This document shows positions 27,909-35,838 of a stretch of DNA of 64,000 nucleotides, piece by piece. Numbering within the stretch: the first letter of the stretch is position 1; each line of letters starts with the position of its first letter. Source of the stretch: CAVTLG01 sp963735495 (GTDB lineage Bacteria; Chloroflexota; Ktedonobacteria; Ktedonobacterales; Ktedonobacteraceae); the NCBI GenBank assembly GCA_963735495.1, contig CAVTLG010000002.1:930001-994000 (forward strand). Direction: 5' to 3'. A program made the position numbers and the translations under genes. Under the pieces are notes generated by a model. It searched no databases, was not told where the DNA came from, and worked only from the letters and a program-made list of their open reading frames with translations.

Positions 27909-27981
27909 TACTATTTTCTATATTTATATTTTTATAAAAAAATAAAACTAGTAGTAGTAGGGGCTGTGGATAAGTGGATAA
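27909..27981 (-). other. Basal unwinding module: DnaA boxes, GC spacer, DnaA-trios, AT-rich DUE
   Basis: Read on the minus strand, tandem boxes GTTATCCAC and TTATCCACA (27981-27965) are followed by GCCCC, then TACTACTACTA (27960-27949). After that comes an A/T-only tract of about 35 bases to 27909. This is the order described for the B. subtilis basal origin unwinding system, where trinucleotide DnaA-trios guide DnaA onto single strand. Another box at 27883 lies on the far side. I infer that strand opening occurs in the tract near 27910-27945, directed away from the box array. Confidence 0.8.
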
Positions 27982-28428
27982 CTTTTCAAAAAGGCCATTT
28001 TTTGCTGTGAGACAGATCGCCTCTTGAGCCGCCTGTAGAGCCATTGTGTGGCTTATAAAAAAACGAACTCCGGTAGGCATCCTGGCAAGCAAAAAGAAGT
28101 GGATAAGTTGGGGATAAGTTGGGGATAAGTTATCCACGTTTACATAATAAATGAATAAATGTTCACTAAAAATGCAGGTTTATCCACAGGTTATCCACAG
28201 GTTATCCACAAACATGCATGACCATCGATGCTTTTATGTAAATGTGGATAAGTTATCCACATTTACATAAAAGTGAGCTCTTTTTCGCTGTTTTCTGACT
28301 ATTTTTACAGAATTCAGCGAATTTTTCAGCGAATTTAAGGGAGATATATCCGATTATTGTGAAGTAGATGTAGTATGGCTGCCTGTTTGCCCGTAAAAAA
28401 TTACCAAAAAGTGGAAAAAATTACCAGA

Positions 28429-29030
28429 TTGATATAGCCAGCGATATAGCCAGCGATAGTAAATGTGGATAATGTGGATAAGTTATCCACCGAAATTGTG
28501 GATAAGTCAGCATTATGTTAATAGAAATATAGCCAGCGATATAGCCAAAACACAGATTGTGGATAATGTGGATAAGTTATCCACCACTCATGTGGATAAG
28601 CTGGAATTATGTCACGTTGATATAGCCAGCGATATAGCCAGCGATAGTAAATGTGGATAATGTGGATAAGTTATCCACCGAAATTGTGGATAAGTCAGCG
28701 TTATGTAGCGGTGATATGAGTGCGCTCAACATAAGTTATATTGCGGCAATATAGCTAGTGGATAATGTGGATAAGTTATCCACCGAAATTGTGGATAAGT
28801 CAGCGTTATGTAGCATATTGATTTGCCATGTTCTATGCAGTTATACGCAGCGATATAACTGCATAGAACATTTTGGTGTTGACAATAAAATTGTGGATAA
28901 TGTGGATAAGTTATCCACCGAAATTGTGGATAAGTCAGCGTTATGTTAACAAAATTATAGCCAGCGATATAGCCAGCGATAGTAAATGTGGATAATGTGG
29001 ATAAGTTATCCACCGAAATTGTGGATAAGT
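28429..29030. repeat. Array of six four-box DnaA modules with ATAGCCAGCGAT repeats
   Basis: Each module reads TGTGGATAA, TGTGGATAA, G, TTATCCACC, GAAAT, TGTGGATAA, then usually TCAGCGTTATGT. Starts are near 28464, 28558, 28652, 28756, 28892 and 28986, mostly 94 bases apart. Before modules 1, 3 and 6 stands a 12-mer direct repeat (GATATAGCCAGC, two to three copies, then GATAGTAA); shortened forms precede modules 2, 4 and 5. The third box always ends in C rather than A. It resembles plasmid iterons more than the loose box clusters of most chromosomes. Confidence 0.9.
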
Positions 29031-29051
29031 TTCTCGGGCGGTCAGGAGTTA

Positions 29052-29113
29052 CGAAATCGTGTGAAATCATGTGAAAAAGATGTGAAATCGTGTGAAATCA
29101 TGTGAAAAAAATA
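29052..29113 (+). repeat. Short tandem TGTGAAATC repeats at the right edge of the origin
   Basis: Units of TGTGAAATCGTGTGAAATCA type and TGTGAAAAA are repeated twice in about 60 bases, ending at a TATCCACA half-box. They are not DnaA boxes; a second initiator or a nucleoid protein may bind them. The segment 29114-29236 shows nothing clear. Confidence 0.6.
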
Positions 29114-29460
29114 TCCACATGAATGTCCCTCAAGAAAACTGGCAGAGCAATGTGAAGCATAGTTCAGAATCATACACAATGAAACGAGATAGAGACAGAT
29201 AAGGATGAATGGATGAAAAAGAACAAAGCCAATAAAGTTATCCACAATGTCTGTGGATAACTTGGGAAAAAATGTGCAGAACTTGGATTCTTCCACTCAT
29301 ATACAAGCAGGATAACTGCCGATTTATAGCACTACAAACGAGCGACAGAGTAAGCATCCGTGGCTTATAACGTTCCCATCTTGGTTCAACACAGTCCTCG
29401 TCGGGCGTCGCCAGTGCAAAACCTACGACAACGACTGGCAATCACGCTCAGACAATCGTT

Positions 29461-29796
29461 ATGCCAACACCGTCACCAACGCCAGAACGGACCTGGCAAA
29501 CTATCCAGACGGTAACTGGTAAGGATACTGGCAATCGGACGGAGAAGACGAAGCTGTTTAAGGTTCCCGCCGACTGGCAACTAACCTGGAATTGTCAGGG
29601 CATAGACGGCGTTGACGACTGGCTATATATCGCTATCTATCATGCCAACGGGAAACTTTATAACGCCGGTGCACAGATTACATGTATAGCTGCTAAACGT
29701 GTCATCGGTTCTGTGGAAGAGCTTCAAAGCGGCACTATCTATTTTTCTATTGATGCAAATACAAATTGGACAATCGCCATCCAGAAACCAGTTTAG
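29461..29796 (+). CDS. Fragment of a secreted protein (C-terminal domain only)
   Basis: A 111-residue frame starting MPTPSPTPERTWQTIQTVTG and ending SGTIYFSIDANTNWTIAIQKPV. The Pro/Thr-rich stretch continues in frame upstream without a start to about 29410 (SGVASAKPTTTTGNHAQTIV). It therefore looks like the extracellular linker and beta domain of a lipoprotein whose signal peptide has been lost. No ribosome binding site precedes 29461. The domain pattern (WQLTWNCQG, LYIAIYHANGKLYNAG) is not one I can name. It is probably a truncated gene next to the origin. Confidence 0.5.
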   Translation: MPTPSPTPERTWQTIQTVTGKDTGNRTEKTKLFKVPADWQLTWNCQGIDGVDDWLYIAIYHANGKLYNAGAQITCIAAKRVIGSVEELQSGTIYFSIDANTNWTIAIQKPV

Positions 29797-29862
29797 CATG
29801 CTTCTGCTGCCAATGTGTGAGATATACATTGACTTTTTCATCTTGTTTGCTTATAATTGATA

Positions 29863-29882
29863 TTAATTAACTGGCTAATTAA
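29863..29882. promoter_or_regulatory. Putative TetR operator upstream of tetR
   Basis: TTAATTAACTGGCTAATTAA is an imperfect palindrome 20 bases before the regulator start. A related 20-mer (30532-30551) lies before the monooxygenase gene. Matching sites at both promoters suggest that the regulator binds them. Confidence 0.7.
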
Positions 29883-29902
29883 AAATTGCTGCAGAGGTAA
29901 GG

Positions 29903-30514
29903 ATGATGGCAAGAACGCCAAAAGTAGTTGAAGATCGCCGTGAACAGATTATCGACGCCGCTATGCAGGTCTTTGCACAGAAAGGCTACTTGCGTGCGAC
30001 AAATAAAGATATTGCGCACGAGGCTGGGATCACACCAGGCTTGATCTACCACTATTTCGAGAGTAAAGAGGCTGTCCTCAAAGCCATCATTGAGAGTCGT
30101 TCGCCCGCTCGCGTCGTGCGTACACTGTCCCGTGAGATGCTTGAACAGCCTCCGGCTGTCTTTCTGCCTTTCCTGCTGCGGCAAGTGTTAAGTGTGGTTG
30201 AAGATGAAAAATTTGTGCAGTTGTTGCATGTGCTGATACCAGAACTTGTGCATCATTCAGAGATTGCAACGGGGGTGACACAAGTTATGCTCCAGCACAT
30301 GAATTTTCTGAGCGATTACCTGCAGGCGCAGATGGACCACGGCGAATTACGCCAGGCCGATGCTGTATCAACTATTCAAGTACTAATTGGGTGCTTGATG
30401 GGCTTTGTGTTCCGTCGCCAGATTCTGCATGATCCGGTCGCTCTAGCCTACACACATGCGCAAATTGTTGAGACTATTGTTGACACCGTTCTGAGCGGAC
30501 TGCTTCCGCGCTGA
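29903..30514 (+). CDS. TetR-family transcriptional regulator
   Basis: A 203-residue repressor. The N-terminal HTH is REQIIDAAMQVFAQKGYLRATNKDIAHEAGITPGLIYHYFESKEAVLKAIIE, a textbook TetR domain. The C-terminal part is a helical ligand and dimer domain without recognisable specificity. Two ATG codons in a row follow AGGTAAGG. The flavin monooxygenase starts 57 bases downstream on the same strand with its own operator-like site, so this is probably an inducible detoxification or catabolic unit. Confidence 0.95.
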   Translation: MMARTPKVVEDRREQIIDAAMQVFAQKGYLRATNKDIAHEAGITPGLIYHYFESKEAVLKAIIESRSPARVVRTLSREMLEQPPAVFLPFLLRQVLSVVEDEKFVQLLHVLIPELVHHSEIATGVTQVMLQHMNFLSDYLQAQMDHGELRQADAVSTIQVLIGCLMGFVFRRQILHDPVALAYTHAQIVETIVDTVLSGLLPR

Positions 30515-30531
30515 TCTCTTAGGCTGTAGAA

Positions 30532-30551
30532 TTAATTATCTGATCAATTAG
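30532..30551. promoter_or_regulatory. Putative TetR operator upstream of the flavin monooxygenase
   Basis: TTAATTATCTGATCAATTAG matches the 29863 site at 15 of 20 positions and has the same dyad half-sites (TTAATTA, AATTA). It lies 20 bases before the monooxygenase start, the same distance as the first site from tetR. Confidence 0.7.
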
Positions 30552-30571
30552 TAAAGGTAGGTATACGAGCT

Positions 30572-31843
30572 ATGCAACAATCAACGGATGCTCAGAGCCA
30601 TCCAGGACCGATGCCGCAAGTCATACAAACGACCTGTTGTATTGTTGGTGGAGGTCCTGCCGGTGCAATGCTGGCGTTCTTGCTGGCGCGACAAGGGATT
30701 CCTGTCATGCTTTTAGAGGCTCACGCGGACTTCGACCGTGATTTCCGTGGCGATACTATCCATCCTGCTGTGCTTACGATCCTGGATGAACTTGGCCTTG
30801 TTGATCGCCTGCTCCAGATTCATCACGCTGAAATACATACGGCGACATTGCAATTGCCGGGTGGCCGGATGGCTTTCGGCGATTTCTCACAGCTCAAGAC
30901 AAAGTATCCCTTTATTGCTTTGATCCCCCAGGTAGATTTCTTGCACTTTATCACTGGCGAGGCGGCGCGTTATCCCTCGTTCCAACTGGTTATGGGTGCG
31001 CAGGTGGATGCGCTACTGGAGGAACAAGGACGAGTCAGTGGCGTACGTTATCGAGGCCAGGATGGTTATTACGAAGTGCATGCCGTATTGACTGTCGGAA
31101 CGGATGGCCGTTTCTCGCGCGTGCGCAAACTGGCAGGTTTTGAACCGCTGAAAATGTCTCCACCCATGGATGTTCTATGGTTTCGCCTATCGCGGAAAGC
31201 TGACGATGCTGAGCAACCGCTTGGGCGCTTTGCTGGAGGACATGGTCTGGTAACATTTGATCGCCACGATTATTGGCAACTCGGGCTGATCATCCTCAAA
31301 GGCACGTATCAGCAGATACGGGCGGCTGGTTTGGAGCAGTTCCGCCACCTGGTCGCCGAAGCTGCTCCTGTGTTTGCTGATCGTGTGGACGAGTTGCAAG
31401 AGTGGAAGCAGGTTTCCATCCTCTCGGTTGAAGCGAGTCGTATCCCCCGTTGGTATCGTCCCGGCCTGCTACTGATAGGGGATGCTGCTCACGTTATGTC
31501 GCCTGTAGGTGGCGTCGGCATCAACTATGCGATTCAAGATGCTGTGGTCACGGCGAATATACTGGCTGGCAAACTTAAGTACGGCGTAGTCCGCGTGCAG
31601 GACCTGGCAAAGATCCAGCGCCAGCGTGAATTGCCAACGCGCATCGTGCAGACTTTCCAGGATCTTCTGCAGCGGCGCGTGTTGGCTCCTGTGCTCAATA
31701 CGCAGCAGTTCTCTTCTGTCCCGCTACTGGCACGTTTCCTGTTGCGTATTCCACTGGTCAGAGCTATCCCACCTCGTTTGATTGCTCTTGGTATCAATCC
31801 GGCGCATGTACGGCCAGATGCCAGGCAAGCATTGGAGCCTTGA
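30572..31843 (+). CDS. FAD-dependent monooxygenase (UbiH/PHBH type)
   Basis: A 423-residue group A flavoprotein. CCIVGGGPAGAMLAFLLARQGIPVMLLEAH is the FAD-binding GxGxxG fold, TVGTDGRFSRVRKLAG the DG motif, and LLIGDAAHVMSPVGGVGINYAIQDAV the second FAD motif. Such enzymes hydroxylate or epoxidise aromatic or polyketide-like substrates using NAD(P)H and oxygen, and some inactivate antibiotics such as rifampicin and tetracyclines. Control by the neighbouring TetR protein suggests an inducible role of that kind. Substrate is unknown. ATG at 30572 has AAAGGTAGG upstream. Confidence 0.9.
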   Translation: MQQSTDAQSHPGPMPQVIQTTCCIVGGGPAGAMLAFLLARQGIPVMLLEAHADFDRDFRGDTIHPAVLTILDELGLVDRLLQIHHAEIHTATLQLPGGRMAFGDFSQLKTKYPFIALIPQVDFLHFITGEAARYPSFQLVMGAQVDALLEEQGRVSGVRYRGQDGYYEVHAVLTVGTDGRFSRVRKLAGFEPLKMSPPMDVLWFRLSRKADDAEQPLGRFAGGHGLVTFDRHDYWQLGLIILKGTYQQIRAAGLEQFRHLVAEAAPVFADRVDELQEWKQVSILSVEASRIPRWYRPGLLLIGDAAHVMSPVGGVGINYAIQDAVVTANILAGKLKYGVVRVQDLAKIQRQRELPTRIVQTFQDLLQRRVLAPVLNTQQFSSVPLLARFLLRIPLVRAIPPRLIALGINPAHVRPDARQALEP

Positions 31844-31859
31844 TCTTACTCACACCCAT

Positions 31860-31945
31860 ACGCATTCAGAAACGCCACTGCCGTCCCTCTTAGACCGTCA
31901 GAAACGAAGCGACGCTTCTAGCCTTCGGCTCATCTGAATGCAAGG
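31860..31945. repeat. Interspersed palindromic repeat
   Basis: GCATTCAGAAACGCC and, inverted, GGCTCATCTGAATGC enclose GACCGTCAGAAACGAAGCGA and CTTCTAGCCTTCGG. This is the same family as at 4141 and 43035. It directly adjoins the 3' end of the truncated debranching-enzyme gene. Confidence 0.65.
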
Positions 31946-31950
31946 CAATA

Positions 31951-33027
31951 TCACACGTATCCCAGAGACCACCCGTGAAGCGCGTCTGATGTGGTCTCTG
32001 GTGACGTAGATCCTTGCGCCGCAGATACTCCTGACAGAGATTCCGATCCTGCCGAGAAGCTGACCGGTTCTATCTGACGGAGCTGTGCTGCTAATGGTTC
32101 AGCACTTACCGCAACGGTGAGCGTGCTATCCTCGTCTACGGGCAGCGTGGCTCGAATGACACCTGGGAGATAGAGATCGCTGGTGACTGGATGGCCCTCC
32201 ACTGTATGTTGCTGATGCACGAAGTGCCAGTACCAGACGCCCGTGGGAATAAACGTGGCGCGCTGCTCACTATGGCTGAGCGCTAGAATGTGATAAGGAA
32301 GCGCGTGGTCATGTGCTTGAATGGTGCAGCCAACTGCGCCAGGTGGTAAATGCCATGCAGACGAGCATGTTGCTGCGCTATTCTGCTCTGCCGCCTCGTG
32401 CACCTGAATCTGGAAATGCTGATCGTTGTTCCCACATTGAGGTTGATTATAAGGGCGATAGGCCACAAACGGTAAAAGGGTAAGCGTCAGGCAATGCGGC
32501 ATCGGCGATAATAAGCGCTTGTCGATAACCGCCTGCTTCGTGATATCCGCACTGATAGCACCGGTGATCCCGCTTCTTCGATGGCCAGCTTCATCGGTCG
32601 TAGTTGTACGTAAAATACGGTATTGTATGTACGTCGTATTGTACCCCTGGGCCATCCAGATACGTTTTTCAAGAATGATACCATCTGCGCCGCCCAGGCG
32701 ATAGGTGAAGATAGGAAGACCTTCTTCAATGCGAAATGACTCAAGATGAACGAAGCCCGCCGGGCTAAACACACCATCCGGGTACTCATTCGTGCCGAGA
32801 TAATAGGTGCGTTCGTCAAAAAAGACCTCTTCGTCAATTTTTGCCAGTAAGAGCTGTGGTGTTTCTGCATACGGCGACATTGCCACAAGCAAACCGTGCT
32901 GTAGACGAGTAAGCACGCCTGCAACTGTCCCTGCTGCATATCCTCCCAGCCCGTTTGTCACGAGCCATTCACGTGAGCTAGTCTCATGGAGATCGCAGCA
33001 GATACTGCGATCAAAGCTGATGGTCAT
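31951..33027 (-). CDS. Glycogen debranching enzyme N-terminal domain, stand-alone
   Basis: A 358-residue protein with EWLVTNGLGGYAAGTVAGVLTRLQHGLLVA and TYYLGTNEYPDGVFSPAGFVHLESF, the hallmarks of the N-terminal beta-sandwich (GDE_N, PF12439) of bacterial amylo-alpha-1,6-glucosidases. The usual enzyme has a further ~350-residue (alpha/alpha)6 catalytic domain. Here the gene stops after the N-domain in a low-complexity tail, six bases from an interspersed repeat. It may be a truncated gene, or a separate carbohydrate-binding protein working with a catalytic partner elsewhere. ATG at 33027 is preceded by GGGGGGTC; a longer start at 33078 lacks a ribosome site. Confidence 0.82.
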   Translation of the reverse strand: MTISFDRSICCDLHETSSREWLVTNGLGGYAAGTVAGVLTRLQHGLLVAMSPYAETPQLLLAKIDEEVFFDERTYYLGTNEYPDGVFSPAGFVHLESFRIEEGLPIFTYRLGGADGIILEKRIWMAQGYNTTYIQYRILRTTTTDEAGHRRSGITGAISADITKQAVIDKRLLSPMPHCLTLTLLPFVAYRPYNQPQCGNNDQHFQIQVHEAAEQNSAATCSSAWHLPPGAVGCTIQAHDHALPYHILALSHSEQRATFIPTGVWYWHFVHQQHTVEGHPVTSDLYLPGVIRATLPVDEDSTLTVAVSAEPLAAQLRQIEPVSFSAGSESLSGVSAAQGSTSPETTSDALHGWSLGYV

Positions 33028-33599
33028 AGTAGACCCCCCAGGCTTCTTAATGCGAGTAGCATAACTACGTGTGGACAATAGATATGAGATACGCTGTGCA
33101 ACTGTTATTCCTGCTCAGCATTCAGAAAGAGCACGGTCACAGTCAAAGAACTCATACTAGAGATAAGTGAATGCATAAGAATAACAAATCTATTGCATAG
33201 TGTAGCATATTTATGTCTCCGAAGCAGCACTTCTGTGTTGTTTTTCACCACTTTTTCCTACAAATGGAAAAACTTTTCATTTTGCACGTTATACAAAGTT
33301 TGTCGTATGTGAAATAAAACGCAAACAGTACGTAAATATAAAGGCTCTATCGAGGAGTGACGCTATGGGTAGTTTGTGTAATGGTGCGTCAGTGCATGTT
33401 TTTTAGCACAAAATTTATCAGCAGTACTTAAGAATGTGTCTGCTCGAAATAAGGATAAGTTGTGCTTATCTGAGACACATCCTGCGATGAAATAACCTGA
33501 GAGGGTATTATGCATAGGAGAGAGATAAGCCTCGATGTTGTCGTATATAGTTCATGCTGTATAGTTGTGATACTGTACCAGTGAGAGGAGTTTACATTA
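33028..33599. other. Gene-free divergent promoter region
   Basis: About 570 AT-rich bases between the debranching-domain gene and the binding lipoprotein. No frame is supported. GAGAGGAG at 33582-33589 is the ribosome site of the right gene. Promoters for both sides must lie here; I cannot place them with confidence. Confidence 0.45.
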
Positions 33600-33602
33600 T
33601 TG

Positions 33603-34544
33603 ATGCGGTTTCAACACCTCAAGGCTCAATGGCGATATCTTATTCCAGGTGTCATCGTTACCGTATTGTTGCTATTATGTGCGTGCAGCAGTGCTTCAAG
33701 TGGAACTGCTCCGACGAGTAAAAGGATGCAGCCATCTAGCAATAATGCAACCGAGGCGACCCAATCTCTTAATTTGTTAGTGCCTCATGTATTAACCGTT
33801 GGTAGCTACACGAATTATCCTCCTCAGGAGTATATAGATACGGCAACTGCGCAACCGGCAGGCTTTGACATCGACTTAATCACAGATATTGCCCGCAGTT
33901 TGAACTTGCGCGTAAACATTATTTCGGAAGACTTTCAAATGCTGGTTGACGGTTTACTGAACCGGCAGTTTGATGTAGTGATCTCCGCGCTAAGTATTAC
34001 ACCGGAGTTACAACAAAAGGTCAATTTTATCCCTTATCTGCAAGGAGGAGAAGCCTTGCTTGTGGCGAAAGGCAACCCACAAGATATTCAGGATCTGGCT
34101 GATCTCTGTGGGAAAACGGTTGGAGTGAAAGCGACAACGTTTGAGCAAAGTGACTTGCAGGCGGCCAGTAATACCTGTAAAAGTACGGGCAAAGCCGTTA
34201 TCACCATCGTTGTTTCGCAACAGAATGCCGGTGTGCTTCAACTGCTGGCGACAAAGCGCGTAGTAGCTATATATCAGGATTCAGCAGTGGCCGATTATTT
34301 TGTCAAACAGCATCCTGGACAGTTTCAAAGGGCTGGTTCCACAGTGGATGCAAATCAGGAAGGGATCGCCGTACGCAAAGACAATACTGCCCTCTTTGAT
34401 GCCATCAAGCGAGCTTTTGCCGCCAGCGAGTCGAATGGAACCTATCGGACTTTGATCAATAAATGGGGCCTGGTCAATGGCGCTATCATACGTATAACCT
34501 CCATAGACACAGGGGACGAGGTGAGGCTGCGTGCGTTGGCATAA
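33603..34544 (+). CDS. Amino-acid-type ABC transporter substrate-binding lipoprotein (family 3)
   Basis: A 313-residue exported lipoprotein. The signal peptide WRYLIPGVIVTVLLLLCAC ends in a lipobox (LCAC), followed by a Ser/Thr-rich tether. The mature domain has the family 3 (PF00497) pattern: VLTVGSYTNYPPQEYIDTATAQPAGFDIDLITDIARSL, then VISALSITPELQQKVNFIPYLQGGEALLV and GVKATTFEQSDLQ. It would bind a polar amino acid or similar solute outside the cell. No permease or ATPase is adjacent, so it may serve an orphan transporter or a sensor. TTG at 33600 is equally possible as start, since GAGAGGAG is ten bases before it. A terminator follows. Confidence 0.9.
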   Translation: MRFQHLKAQWRYLIPGVIVTVLLLLCACSSASSGTAPTSKRMQPSSNNATEATQSLNLLVPHVLTVGSYTNYPPQEYIDTATAQPAGFDIDLITDIARSLNLRVNIISEDFQMLVDGLLNRQFDVVISALSITPELQQKVNFIPYLQGGEALLVAKGNPQDIQDLADLCGKTVGVKATTFEQSDLQAASNTCKSTGKAVITIVVSQQNAGVLQLLATKRVVAIYQDSAVADYFVKQHPGQFQRAGSTVDANQEGIAVRKDNTALFDAIKRAFAASESNGTYRTLINKWGLVNGAIIRITSIDTGDEVRLRALA

Positions 34545-34553
34545 GATTGGCGC

Positions 34554-34600
34554 AAAAGGGCTGATCTACGCCTGGTAAATCAGCCCTTTTGTGGTTATAT
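34554..34600 (+). terminator. Rho-independent terminator
   Basis: AAAAGGGCTGAT pairs with ATCAGCCCTTTT (extended by TAC/GTA), followed by GTGGTTATATTTTT. It ends the binding-protein transcript and, read on the other strand, could also serve the convergent HD-GYP gene. Confidence 0.9.
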
Positions 34601-34634
34601 TTTTAGACCGCACATTTGCGAGACGGAGCCGGCA

Positions 34635-35327
34635 TTATGAACCAGCTATGAGCGCGTTGTAGAGGACCACTTCGGCGTCCTGTATATTGGTTGCCGCCGT
34701 GGGCCGCGCTGTCTGTGGCAAGGTAAATGCAGGATTGTGATCAATGAGATGCAAGAATGCCTGCAAAATGAGCGGATCAAAACTTGTGCCAGATCCTTTC
34801 AGCAGGCGCTCTCGTGCTGTACCTATAGATAAAGGTGCCTTGTAAGGACGCTGAGAAGTTAAAACGTCATAGACATCGGCAACGGCGAGAATGCGTGCAC
34901 TCAACGGGATCTCTTCTCCTTTAAGCCCATCTGGATACCCTCGACCGTTCCATGCTTCATGATGGTGTAACACCGTTTCGACATAAAAAGGATGTATCTC
35001 ATATCCCACAAGGATACGGGCACCAAAGACAGGATGGCGTTCCATCTTGAGCCGTTCCTCAACAGAAAGCGCCTCAGATTTATTTAAAATATCGTTAGCA
35101 ATCCATGTTTTGCCGAGATCGTGCACCAGAGCTGCCAGGGAAAGGTCCCGTGCCTCATGTCTGGTCCAACCAAGTGTGCTCGCCAGGCGTTGCACATATG
35201 TGGCAACCCGACGAGAATGCTCATAGGTAACGATATCTCGTTCTTGAATACTTTTTGCTAACGAGAGAAGAACTTTATGTGTTTCTTGCTCTTTTGCATG
35301 CTGTGCATGATACGTTGCTCCCACCAC
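34635..35327 (-). CDS. HD-GYP domain protein, putative cyclic-di-GMP phosphodiesterase
   Basis: A 230-residue single-domain HD-GYP protein. HSRRVATYVQRLA opens it, ALVHDLGKTWI is the metal-binding HD motif, HHHEAWNGRGYPDGLKGEEIPLSARILAVADVYDVLTS is the complete GYP block. It should hydrolyse c-di-GMP via a bi- or trinuclear metal site. No sensory domain is attached. I favour the GTG at 35327 (GGGAG six bases upstream) over the TTG at 35345, which has no ribosome site. A 17-bp perfect palindrome upstream (35358-35374) may regulate it. Confidence 0.9.
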   Translation of the reverse strand: MVGATYHAQHAKEQETHKVLLSLAKSIQERDIVTYEHSRRVATYVQRLASTLGWTRHEARDLSLAALVHDLGKTWIANDILNKSEALSVEERLKMERHPVFGARILVGYEIHPFYVETVLHHHEAWNGRGYPDGLKGEEIPLSARILAVADVYDVLTSQRPYKAPLSIGTARERLLKGSGTSFDPLILQAFLHLIDHNPAFTLPQTARPTAATNIQDAEVVLYNALIAGS

Positions 35328-35357
35328 GCTGCTCTCCCACTTCAACTGTTTGGAACT

Positions 35358-35374
35358 GGTAACTCGGAGTTACC
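35358..35374. promoter_or_regulatory. Perfect 17-bp palindrome upstream of the HD-GYP gene
   Basis: GGTAACTCGGAGTTACC lies 31 bases before the HD-GYP start. The position suits an operator; the binding protein is unknown. The rest of the spacer to 35838 (about 460 bases) holds no supported gene. Confidence 0.5.
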
Positions 35375-35838
35375 GTGACTGAATACGAATGGACTATGCT
35401 ACAAAATGAGTATGACATATAAAAGAGACTGTACGACTCGCAGAAACAGAAATACGCTAGAGATAATAACACTGACTTGCTCGTAAGACCATTTATATGG
35501 GACCATAATATATTAATATTTCGTTTTTCCTACGTCCATGCTTGTGATTCAATAGGTACTTTTGTGTTAGCCATTGAAGTATACGCAGGAAAGGTCACAT
35601 TCTCGTTTATCGCTTTAACTTGTTGTGGCCATAGAGCAAAAAAAACGCTGGTAGGGCCGACTTCGTGCGCGATAACTACACCCTACCAATTCCTCTATTC
35701 CCCAAATAGTCCCTCTGCCTATCAAGAATCGTTTTTAATCGGCACCATTTGTGATAGACTCACCTTGAGAAAAGAGTACTACTAGCAAAAAAAGTACGTT
35801 AGCAACAGACGGAAGTGGTCCCGACGGGAGAAAAAATT

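Larger units (their letters stand above)
27883..29265. other. oriC: Chromosomal replication origin (oriC), DnaA-box dense
   Basis: At least 25 exact 9-mers TTATCCACA/TGTGGATAA plus about a dozen one-mismatch variants are packed into 1.4 kb without a gene. Three boxes repeat every 11 bases at 28180, 28191 and 28202. A pair in opposite orientation lies at 28243/28253, six four-box modules lie at 28464-29030, and a final pair is at 29237-29260. At the left end an unwinding module is present (27909-27981). DnaA-ATP should bind here to start replication. Five parS-like sites to the left and the switch in predominant gene direction support origin status. dnaA is not in the window; the neighbours are dnaG-sigA on the left. 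A DnaA-titration site is the alternative. Confidence 0.85.

Noticed and set aside
28429..29030. CRISPR-like regular repeats
   Set aside because: The repeated units are DnaA boxes on both strands and the intervening sequences are themselves repeats, not unique spacers; no cas gene is present.
27883..29265. Plasmid or phage origin
   Set aside because: The flanks carry dnaG, sigA and, further off, gap-pgk-tpiA and fabI, all core chromosomal genes; no rep or par gene of a plasmid is present.
35477..35785. 102-residue plus-strand ORF upstream of the YhaO-like gene
   Set aside because: Its start is not preceded by a ribosome site and the composition is that of translated AT-rich spacer.
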